16,028 nucleotides of DNA from an uncultured Bacteroidales bacterium (lineage in GTDB: Bacteria; Bacteroidota; Bacteroidia; Bacteroidales; UBA4417). A program made the position numbers and the translations under genes. Of this stretch, positions 7,126-13,478 are shown piece after piece; within the stretch, counting starts at the first letter, position 1; every line of letters begins with the position of its first letter. Where the stretch lies: the NCBI GenBank assembly GCA_937965665.1, contig CALCJE010000350.1:1-16028 (forward strand), written 5' to 3'. Below the pieces are notes generated by a model. The model worked only from the letters and a program-made list of their open reading frames with translations, did not search any database and was not told the DNA's origin.

Positions 7126-7605
7126 ATGAAAACTAAACAGGCAGCTAAACTTATTGCATCCCTCCTATTGCCGCTTGCCGTGGGTGGCATTGCAGGGATT
7201 TTTACAGCCGAAGCCATACCCGGCTGGTATGCCACGCTTAACAAGCCTTCGTTTAGCCCTCCAAACTGGGTATTTGGTCCGGTTTGGACAACACTTTACA
7301 TTGCTATGGGCATTTCATTTTTCATGATTTGGAATATGGATGCCAGCAAAGCGCGCAACCAGGCAATCGGCGTGTTCATGGTGCAATTATTTTTAAATTT
7401 CTGCTGGAGTTTTTTCTTTTTCCATTTCAAAATGATAGGCATCGCATTATTTGATATTGTTGCCTTGTGGATAATGATCGTAGTTATGATTTCCCAATTT
7501 TACCGGTTAAAACCGCTGGCAGCATTTATTAACATACCATATCTGCTGTGGGTCAGTTTTGCCACCGCACTGAATGCAGCCTATTTTTTGCTGAACAGAA
7601 GCTAA
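7126..7605 (+). CDS. tspO: TspO/MBR family membrane protein
   Basis: 159 aa with five hydrophobic helices, as expected for TspO (bacterial homologue of the mitochondrial translocator protein). Family signatures are 'GWYATLNKPSFSPPNWVFGPVWTTLY' features (33-58), 'QLFLNFCWSFFFF' (87-99) and 'PYLLWVSFATALN' (138-150). TspO binds porphyrins and affects tetrapyrrole handling. It is tied to light, oxygen and stress responses in several bacteria. Only 4 bp separate it from the peroxiredoxin stop, so translation is probably coupled and a shared oxidative or photo-oxidative role is likely. A 12-bp hairpin stands 60 bp after its stop. Confidence 0.95.
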   Translation: MKTKQAAKLIASLLLPLAVGGIAGIFTAEAIPGWYATLNKPSFSPPNWVFGPVWTTLYIAMGISFFMIWNMDASKARNQAIGVFMVQLFLNFCWSFFFFHFKMIGIALFDIVALWIMIVVMISQFYRLKPLAAFINIPYLLWVSFATALNAAYFLLNRS

Positions 7606-7664
7606 ACCACCCAGATTCAGACTGAATTTTGCCCGCTTATTTTTTACAAAACAACCTAACCTGA

Positions 7665-7696
7665 CAGCTTGCCAATGGAATATTATTGGCAGGCTG
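7665..7696. terminator. Hairpin after tspO, possible terminator without T-tract
   Basis: A 12-bp stem (7665-7676 'cagcttgccaat' with 7685-7696 'attggcaggctg', one G-T pair) has an 8-nt loop. No T-run follows on the + strand, so it may be a transcript-end stabiliser or a rho-dependent end rather than a classic terminator. Confidence 0.45.
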
Positions 7697-7879
7697 CAAT
7701 AAACATTTGTTATATTTATATTGTTACATATTTCAAGAAAGCAATTTATAAACTTTCCTATCCTTCCTGTCAACAAAGCCGGTAACACCAGCAGGTTAAA
7801 CACCGGATAAACTGCCAGCTATTCTCCTGCATTCTCGCCTTGCATGGTGAATTTTCCAAACAAAAGTAGAAACATGAAA

Positions 7880-7898
7880 AGGGATACCCTGTATCCCT
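7880..7898. repeat. Short perfect inverted repeat upstream of the M20 remnant
   Basis: An 8-bp perfect stem (7880-7887 'agggatac' with 7891-7898 'gtatccct') has a 3-nt loop and ends 28 bp before the ATG at 7927. It could be an operator or an RNA hairpin over the leader. No regulator is adjacent to support either. Confidence 0.4.
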
Positions 7899-7926
7899 GC
7901 ATGAAAGGCATCCCGATATTCCGCCT

Positions 7927-8247
7927 ATGAAATTCCTGTACCTGTTACCAGTATTCATGATGTTTTGCCATGAACTTTATGCGCAAAAAAACAATTACCA
8001 GGCTATCATAAACACCAGTGCCGGTAATATTGAGGAAAAAGTGATTGCCTGGCGCCACGACTTCCACGAGCATCCGGAGCTTGGAAACCGCGAAAACCAT
8101 ACATCAGCCATTATAGCAAAGCATTTGCAATCGCCTGGCCTCGAGGTGCGAACCGGCGTTGCGGTAACCGGTGTGGTGGGGATACTTAAAAGAGAAAACC
8201 TGGTATTTGATTACATGGAAATACAAAAAAACAAATCGCCGAATTAA
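7927..8247 (+). pseudogene. M20 amidohydrolase remnant with internal deletion
   Basis: 106 codons remain, whereas M20 amidohydrolases (N-acyl amino acid / hippurate hydrolase type) are about 400-450 aa. Residues 1-20 are a signal peptide ending 'LYAQ'. Residues 38-88 are the family N-terminus, with 'WRHDFHEHPELGNRE' and 'GLEVRTGVAVTGVVGILK'. The next conserved block (a GP-ALRADMDALP type segment holding zinc ligands) is missing. Instead the frame passes straight to 'RENLVFDYMEIQK' (89-101), which resembles the extreme C-terminus of this family. I infer a single in-frame deletion of over 300 codons near 8191, leaving both ends. All metal ligands and the dimerisation domain are lost, so the product cannot be an active peptidase. 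The methyltransferase starts 35 bp later. Confidence 0.75.
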
Positions 8248-8282
8248 TAATCCTGGCCAAATCCTTAAAAAATCATTTTAAA

Positions 8283-9128
8283 ATGGAACATCAGTTTGAA
8301 GAAATCCGCGAACAGCAAAAAGCCTCCTGGAATGCTTTTTCCATTGGCTGGCAAAAATGGGACTGCCTGCTGATGGGCTTTTCGAAACCCATGGGCAATG
8401 AAATTATACGGATGCTTAATCCGAAAGATGCAGACCTGGTGCTTGATGTTGCTTCAGGTACCGGGGAGCCAGGGCTTTCAATTGCCAAAAAATTAGGCTC
8501 GGGCAAAGTAGTTATCTCCGATCTTTCGGAAAAAATGATCCGGATAGCCGGGGAAAAAGCAGCCCGCAGTGGAACAAAAAACATCGAAACCGCAGTTTGC
8601 GATGTGTGCGAGCTTCCTTTCAAAGACAACACCTTCGATGCTATCAGCTGCCGCTTTGGCTTTATGTTTTTTCCTGACATGCTGCTGGCTGCCAAAGAAA
8701 TGTATCGTGTGCTGAAACCCGGTGGCCGTGTGGCCACTGCAGTATGGAACGTGCCCGGCAAAAATTTCTGGGTTACAGCTTTCAGCAGGACTATCGGCCG
8801 CAATATGCAACTACCTCCCGTGGAACCGGGAGCCCCCGGGATGTTTCGGTGTGCCGAAAGCGGCCTGATCCAAAACCTGTTCCAACAGGCAGGCTTCAGA
8901 AATACTGCCGAAACTGTAGTTGACGGGAAGCTTAAATGCGGGACCACCGATGTGTACTGGAACCTGATGACAGAAGTAGCCGCGCCTGTAGTATCTGCGC
9001 TCAGTAAAGCCGACGAGGCCACAAAGCAAAAAATAAAAGACGAAGTGTACCAGGCTGTTACCGAAAAATACCCTGACGGAAATATCAGGATCGACTCCAG
9101 TGCCCTGGTAATTTATGGCGAAAAATAG
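8283..9128 (+). CDS. Class I SAM-dependent methyltransferase (UbiE-like)
   Basis: 281 aa, soluble. The Rossmann-type SAM-binding motifs are clear: motif I 'VLDVASGTGEPG' (53-64), the acidic ribose-binding residue D80 in 'VVISDLS', 'CDVCELPFKDNTFDAISCRFG' features (106-126), and 'LKPGGRVATAVW' (144-155). The nearest general type is the Methyltransf_11 / UbiE / small-molecule group. The C-terminal half ('PGMFRCAESGLIQNLFQQAGF' region) has the loop seen in quinone and lipid methyltransferases, but the substrate is unknown. Its ATG follows 'cattttaaa', an A/T-rich Bacteroidota-style start with no Shine-Dalgarno site. It lies 35 bp after the M20 remnant and 113 bp before the DUF4242 gene. Confidence 0.9.
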   Translation: MEHQFEEIREQQKASWNAFSIGWQKWDCLLMGFSKPMGNEIIRMLNPKDADLVLDVASGTGEPGLSIAKKLGSGKVVISDLSEKMIRIAGEKAARSGTKNIETAVCDVCELPFKDNTFDAISCRFGFMFFPDMLLAAKEMYRVLKPGGRVATAVWNVPGKNFWVTAFSRTIGRNMQLPPVEPGAPGMFRCAESGLIQNLFQQAGFRNTAETVVDGKLKCGTTDVYWNLMTEVAAPVVSALSKADEATKQKIKDEVYQAVTEKYPDGNIRIDSSALVIYGEK

Positions 9129-9241
9129 AAATATCCGGGAATAAAGTATGTAACCAATATCCTCATTCCCAAACAACAATAAACATAAACGGGGAAGCCG
9201 AAAACCGGTCAGAGTAGGCGGTACAAATAAAGTTCAGTGTT

Positions 9242-9514
9242 ATGCCCAAATACGTAATTGAAAGAGAAATTCCGGGTGCTGGTAAATTGACAGCAGAGCA
9301 GTTGAAGGCGATTTCACAAACTTCGTGTGGTGTATTAAGCAATATGGGACCACAAATACAGTGGGTTCACAGCTATGTAACCACAGACAAAATCTATTGT
9401 ATTTATAATGCGCCAAATGAAGATATGGTTCGCGAACATGCCAGGCAAGGCGGTTTTCCGGCCAATTCAGTCAGCAAGGTATCAACTATAATTGATCCCA
9501 TAACTGCAGAATAA
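9242..9514 (+). CDS. DUF4242 small protein (SCO4226-like)
   Basis: 90 aa, typical for DUF4242. It shows the family pattern 'YVIEREIPGAGKLTAEQLKAI', then 'QWVHSYVTTDKIYCIYNAPNEDMVREHARQGGF' features and the ending 'VSKVSTIIDP'. The fold is a ferredoxin-like alpha/beta barrel. The Streptomyces member SCO4226 was described as a nickel-binding protein, and His and Glu residues are present here (H43, E65, H66). Function in Bacteroidota is unknown. It is cytosolic and stands apart, with 112 bp before it and two hairpins after it, so it is probably monocistronic. Confidence 0.85.
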   Translation: MPKYVIEREIPGAGKLTAEQLKAISQTSCGVLSNMGPQIQWVHSYVTTDKIYCIYNAPNEDMVREHARQGGFPANSVSKVSTIIDPITAE

Positions 9515-9524
9515 GCAGCCACTA

Positions 9525-9541
9525 TTTCTGCTTAGCAGAAA
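9525..9541. repeat. Small hairpin downstream of the DUF4242 gene
   Basis: A perfect 7-bp stem 'tttctgc' (9525-9531) with 'gcagaaa' (9535-9541) has the 3-nt loop 'tta'. It begins 10 bp after the stop and has no T-tract. It could stabilise the transcript end. Confidence 0.4.
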
Positions 9542-9577
9542 GAATGTACGATTTGAGAAGTATTGTGTGAATTGTTA

Positions 9578-9614
9578 CGGGAGATGCTATGCTTATCATG
9601 CATCTCCCGGTTTT
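9578..9614 (+). terminator. Terminator-like hairpin before the Prx6 gene
   Basis: A perfect 10-bp GC-rich stem 'cgggagatgc' (9578-9587) with 'gcatctcccg' (9600-9609) has a 12-nt loop, followed by 'gtttt'. It separates the DUF4242 transcript from the peroxiredoxin/receptor unit. The T-tract is short, so efficiency is uncertain. Confidence 0.65.
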
Positions 9615-9652
9615 AGCCTCAGCAGTGTAATACAATTTATTTGAGATAAATT

Positions 9653-10381
9653 ATGAAAAAAAGTATCCTGATTGCCTGGTTTACAATTCTCCTGGCGAGC
9701 ATATCGACAGCGCAGAAACTTGGAAACCAGCGCATTCCTCTTATCGGAACCAAAGCGCCATCGTTTCAATCGCAGTCTACCAACGGGCCGGTGTCGTTTC
9801 CTGACGATTTCGGAAAAAAATGGAAAATCCTGTTCGCCCATCCACGCGATTTTACACCGGTATGTTCGTCCGAAATTCTTGAACTTGCTTACCGGCAGGA
9901 CGAATTCAGTAAGCTTGGAACTCAGCTTATTGTGATATCAGTCGACAAGTTGGTTTCGCACCAGAACTGGAAAGCCGACCTGGAACAGATTGACTACAAA
10001 GGCCATGGCAAACTGAAAATTAACTTCCCGCTGGTTGTTGACAGTTCATTTTCGATCTGCGACAGTTATGGCATGCTCGACACCAAGTCAGGCAGGGGTA
10101 AAAGCGTGAGAGGCGTTTTCTTTATAAACCCCGAAAACGAAATCAGCGCATTTTATTTTTACCCGGTTGAAGTAGGCCGTAATACAGATGAAATTATCAG
10201 GACCCTGCAGGCTTTGCAAGCCAACTACAACAGCGACGGCGTGGTGCTTCCGGCCAATTGGCAGCCGGGCGATGATGTTATGATCCCTTTCCTGACGGTT
10301 GAAGATAAGGAAGAATTAAAGAAACCGGATTCCAGGGTGCATTACATCAACTGGTATATGATTTACAAGAAGGTGAAGTAA
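9653..10381 (+). CDS. Exported Prx6-like (1-Cys) peroxiredoxin
   Basis: 242 aa. Residues 1-20 form a signal peptide ('KKSILIAWFTILLASISTAQ'), so the mature enzyme should be periplasmic or exported, which is unusual for this class. The active-site loop is 'HPRDFTPVCSSE', giving the PxxxTxxC pattern with P64, T68 and peroxidatic C71. The partner arginine is probably R153 in 'KSVRGVFFI'. The C-terminal extension 'VVLPANWQPGDDVMIP' is diagnostic of the Prx6 group. The only other cysteine is C136, so no standard resolving cysteine is evident. It reduces peroxides with an external thiol donor, which in the periplasm is unknown. The receptor gene starts 21 bp after its stop, which suggests an operon. 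Confidence 0.93.
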   Translation: MKKSILIAWFTILLASISTAQKLGNQRIPLIGTKAPSFQSQSTNGPVSFPDDFGKKWKILFAHPRDFTPVCSSEILELAYRQDEFSKLGTQLIVISVDKLVSHQNWKADLEQIDYKGHGKLKINFPLVVDSSFSICDSYGMLDTKSGRGKSVRGVFFINPENEISAFYFYPVEVGRNTDEIIRTLQALQANYNSDGVVLPANWQPGDDVMIPFLTVEDKEELKKPDSRVHYINWYMIYKKVK

Positions 10382-10402
10382 AAATTCAATCCGCCATTTA
10401 TT

Positions 10403-12856
10403 ATGCTCAGCATACATATAAACTTTCATAAATTTTCCCTTTTACTGGCAATAGTACTCTCGTGGTCCAGCGGTTTCAGCCAGTCGCAGCAAAATGCAAC
10501 GCAGATAAAGGGACAGATTTTTAATCCCGAAAAAACACCTGCCATGTTTTCGACGGCCATATTATTAAACCAGGATTCGGTCATCGTGAAAGGACTGCTG
10601 ACGGGTGATGACGGTAAATTTATATTCGACAATATTAATGCAGGCAAATACTTTGTAAAAGTAACCAACATCGAATTTAAGACTTATGTTTCAAAACCTA
10701 TTCAGATCAGGAAAAATGAGCAGGTAGTACTCGACTCCATCAAACTGGTTACCAATTCAGTTAAGCTGAATGCAGTTGAAATTGTCGGGCGCAAGGCCCT
10801 GGTTGAAGTTCACGCCGATAAAACGGTATTTAACGTGGCCAGCAGTGTAAATGCCTCGGGCAACAACGGGCTCGAACTGCTGAGCAAAGCACCAGGCGTG
10901 GTGGTTGATATGGACAACAACATCATACTGCAGGGCAAATCGGGCGTACAGATTTTTATTAACGGCAGGCCTTCCCGGCTTTCGGGAAAAGACCTCACCA
11001 ATTTCCTGGAGAGCATCCGGTCTGATAATATCGAGTCAATCGAAATCATCACCAACCCTTCGTCGAAATATGATGCAGAAGGAACCGGCGGAATTATCAA
11101 TATTAAACTGAAAAAGAATGTAAGTTCAGGTTTTAACGGGAATGTGATTGGGAGCTATTCGAAGGGCGAACTCCCCAGGGCAAGCATCGGAACTACACTG
11201 AACTACAGTGGCAGTAAAATAAATGTATTTTCTACCATAAACTATTCAGAAGACAAGTTCCTCACTAATGTTAAAGAATCATCTTACCAAAACGAGTTCC
11301 TGATTGTAAAAGATTCAAAAAGCCAGTTCCACCGGAAATCATACAACATTTCGGGGGGAATGGATTATACCATAAACGCCCGGCAATCTATCAGTATGGA
11401 TGGAAGGGCATTTGTAAACCGCAGTAACCAGGAGCTGAACAGCATAAACGGAATTTATGATTCGGTGAATACCAGCAATGGTGAAATACTCATCGCAAAG
11501 GTGGTGGATGAAATACCCAGCGAAAATTACAATTTCAATTTCAACTACAGGTATGTGCTCGACAGCACCTCAAATCTCTCATCCGATTTTAGCTATGGTA
11601 AGTTTTTGAGCACCAAAAACACCTACCAGCCCAACCAATATTACAACAGCACGGGCGACACGCTATTGCGTTCAGTAACCAATACCTACAATGCCGGCAC
11701 GCAGATCAATATTTGGTCGGTGATGGTTGATTATGAAAAGCGTTTCAGCAAATTTACCTTGTCTGCCGGCGCCAAATATTCCTATATTTCGACAGGTAAC
11801 CAGCTGGCATTTTATAACATAGAAAATGAAATTCCGACTTTAGATACTACGCGCAGTAATAATTTCGATTACCTCGAAAAAGTTGCTGCACTCTACCTTA
11901 TTGTGAATGCCAAACTCAATGAAAAGATCACCGTTAATGCGGGTTTGCGGATGGAAAGTACTTCATCGCTGGGACGCCTTGAAAGTGTAATTCCGACCAA
12001 GGACAGTGAAGTACCACGTTCCTACACCGATTTGTTCCCCAATGTGAGCATTGCCTACGACGACCAGAAAAAAAGCGTGATCAGTGCAAGCATCGGTAGA
12101 CGGATCACCCGACCCAATTACCAGGATCTGAATCCGTTCGAATCGAGGACCAGCGAACTGTCGGCATGGAAAGGCAACCCATTCCTGAATCCGAATTACA
12201 TTACAAATTACCAGATCACCTATTCATTCAAGCGAAAGCTGGTGGTATCAAATACCTATAGTGTTACTAAGGATTTCTTTGCCAATGTTTTCGAAATCAC
12301 CGAAGGTGCCGGCAACATACTTTCGCCCCGAAACCTACAGAGGGCCATCAATAACGGCCTGTCGGTAAGCTACCCGCTCAGGGTTACCAAATGGTGGGAG
12401 TTTACAACTTTCCTGGTGTACAATTATTCGTCGTTTAATGGTACTACCGGCAACACGGTTATTGACCTGAAAGCCAATATTTATAATTTCAGGATACAGA
12501 ACAGCCTGAATTTGCCCGGGAAAATTACCATGGAACTCACCTATTTTTATACCAGCCCGTGGATATGGGGAGGAACCGTAAATGTTAAAGGAGGATATGC
12601 CCTGAACTTCGGGATTAAGAAAGATTTCCTGAATAAAAAGTTATTGCTGCAGGCAACCGGCAGCGATATATTCCGGACACGGAGCGACTTTCATTATAAA
12701 AGCAATTATGGAGGCAAACATGTGGATGGTGTCATTACCTTCGATAACCAGCGTTTTGGGATAAATGCAACTTATAATTTCGGCAACCAGAAAACAAAAA
12801 CCGCGAAAAAGAGGAAATCGGCTATCGATGATGATCTGAACCGGATATCGAATTAA
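10403..12856 (+). CDS. TonB-dependent receptor-like outer-membrane beta-barrel protein
   Basis: 817 aa. Residues 1-26 are a signal peptide ending 'SSGFSQ'. Next is a carboxypeptidase-regulatory-like beta-sandwich (about 34-115; 'IKGQIFNPEKTPAMFSTAIL' region). A plug domain (about 125-237) follows, with 'NNGLELLSKAPGVVVDM', 'GVQIFINGRPSRLSGKDL' and 'SSKYDAEGTGGIINIKL'. The remainder is a barrel of the OMP_b-brl type, with 'IGRRITRPNYQDLNPFE' (near 565-580) and many aromatic beta-strands. It lacks the SusC N-terminal style, and no SusD partner gene is adjacent, so polysaccharide import is unlikely. The C-terminus extends past the last strand ('NATYNFGNQ') in a basic tail ending 'DDDLNRISN', as is common in this subfamily. 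The substrate is unknown. It shares a 21-bp junction with the exported Prx6 gene. Confidence 0.93.
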   Translation: MLSIHINFHKFSLLLAIVLSWSSGFSQSQQNATQIKGQIFNPEKTPAMFSTAILLNQDSVIVKGLLTGDDGKFIFDNINAGKYFVKVTNIEFKTYVSKPIQIRKNEQVVLDSIKLVTNSVKLNAVEIVGRKALVEVHADKTVFNVASSVNASGNNGLELLSKAPGVVVDMDNNIILQGKSGVQIFINGRPSRLSGKDLTNFLESIRSDNIESIEIITNPSSKYDAEGTGGIINIKLKKNVSSGFNGNVIGSYSKGELPRASIGTTLNYSGSKINVFSTINYSEDKFLTNVKESSYQNEFLIVKDSKSQFHRKSYNISGGMDYTINARQSISMDGRAFVNRSNQELNSINGIYDSVNTSNGEILIAKVVDEIPSENYNFNFNYRYVLDSTSNLSSDFSYGKFLSTKNTYQPNQYYNSTGDTLLRSVTNTYNAGTQINIWSVMVDYEKRFSKFTLSAGAKYSYISTGNQLAFYNIENEIPTLDTTRSNNFDYLEKVAALYLIVNAKLNEKITVNAGLRMESTSSLGRLESVIPTKDSEVPRSYTDLFPNVSIAYDDQKKSVISASIGRRITRPNYQDLNPFESRTSELSAWKGNPFLNPNYITNYQITYSFKRKLVVSNTYSVTKDFFANVFEITEGAGNILSPRNLQRAINNGLSVSYPLRVTKWWEFTTFLVYNYSSFNGTTGNTVIDLKANIYNFRIQNSLNLPGKITMELTYFYTSPWIWGGTVNVKGGYALNFGIKKDFLNKKLLLQATGSDIFRTRSDFHYKSNYGGKHVDGVITFDNQRFGINATYNFGNQKTKTAKKRKSAIDDDLNRISN

Positions 12857-13212
12857 ATCGGAACACAGCACAAAAATATCACTGTGGATAGACAAAAGAG
12901 TCTACAAGATTGAAATCCAGGTAAATCCCCGCTCCAAACCCTCTCATGGCAGTGTGTTGCTAAATCAATTGCTGTTAAGCCTTTTGGAAAATTATCTGCT
13001 GATTATTAGTGCATTATGAATAAATATTTCAGGATAGTTTGAACAGCACATAAGCGCGAATGAAAATTCAGGGCTTTATTTGCATCATAAAACAGAAGCA
13101 GCCGGGGATTGACACCAGAGGTATCCACCAATTCCCTGGATTACAGTTTGTAAGCCAATAACAATAAGGCCTCAGGAATTAATTTAGAAAACCTATAAAT
13201 AACTGCAAAGCC

Positions 13213-13243
13213 TTCGGTATCACATTTTTTTATTATACTTTTG
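13213..13243 (+). promoter_or_regulatory. Bacteroidota-type promoter upstream of the HypD gene
   Basis: 'tacttttg' (13236-13243) is a perfect match to the Bacteroidota -7 consensus TANNTTTG. A -33-like 'ttcg' (13213-13216; consensus TTTG) stands 19 bp upstream, within the usual spacing. Transcription would start near 13250, giving a leader of about 150-330 nt depending on the start codon used. Confidence 0.6.
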
Positions 13244-13289
13244 TATTGCACTTACAAAATTCACGTAACTGCTGCGTGACACGGGACCC

Positions 13290-13367
13290 ATGGAAAATAC
13301 AATCTACATTCCTACCCTGGTAAAGACATACAGACGCTTGTTCGAGTGCCTGATGTTCTATAATTAA
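13290..13367 (+). CDS. Putative 25-codon leader ORF
   Basis: An ATG frame of 25 codons plus TAA lies about 40 nt after the predicted transcription start, in the same frame as the downstream enzyme. It encodes a basic/aromatic peptide beginning 'MENTIYIPTLVKTYRR'. It has only one proline, so a classical proline-attenuation peptide is not supported. Nothing proves translation, and it could be chance. Confidence 0.2.
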   Translation: MENTIYIPTLVKTYRRLFECLMFYN

Positions 13368-13380
13368 ACGTTTGCTCCCT

Positions 13381-13426
13381 TTCATGATTTTACATGAAGC
13401 ATGCTCCGTAATTTCAGTTACGGGCA
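13381..13426 (+). promoter_or_regulatory. Two consecutive hairpins in the HypD leader
   Basis: Hairpin 1: 'ttcatg' (13381-13386) with 'catgaa' (13393-13398), 6-nt loop. Hairpin 2: 'atgctccgtaa' (13401-13411) with 'ttacgggcat' around 13418-13427, 10 bp with one bulged T and a 6-nt loop. Hairpin 2 buries the first possible ATG of the enzyme (13401), which argues that translation starts downstream. Confidence 0.4.
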
Positions 13427-13478
13427 TAGTGCCTGCCTGCAACAGCATTTCCGAAAACAAGACTTTAAAACATTTACC

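Larger units (their letters stand above)
7606..7926. other. Gene-free stretch between tspO and the M20 remnant
   Basis: No gene is supported on either strand. It holds two hairpins, listed separately. A bottom-strand match to the Bacteroidota -7 box (TACTTTTG reading 7868 to 7861) has no gene in front of it and no clear -33 element, so it is probably chance. Confidence 0.55.
12857..13400. other. Gene-poor region and 5' leader of the glycyl radical enzyme gene
   Basis: No gene longer than 30 codons is convincing. A loose hairpin (13102-13111 with 13129-13139, one bulge) is possible. No clear terminator follows the receptor gene. The last 170 bp hold the promoter, mini-ORF and hairpins listed separately. 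The 12857-13100 part has no repeat, RNA gene or coding signal that I can see. Confidence 0.55.

Noticed and set aside
7507..7803. Bottom-strand 98-codon frame overlapping the end of tspO
   Set aside because: No recognisable features, high Cys/Asn composition, and half of it is antisense to tspO.
7861..7868. Bottom-strand -7 promoter box (TACTTTTG)
   Set aside because: No -33 element and no bottom-strand gene ahead of it.
8291..9022. Bottom-strand open frame (243 codons) opposite the methyltransferase
   Set aside because: It is a Ser/Pro-rich shadow with no motif. The + strand methyltransferase has clear SAM-binding motifs.
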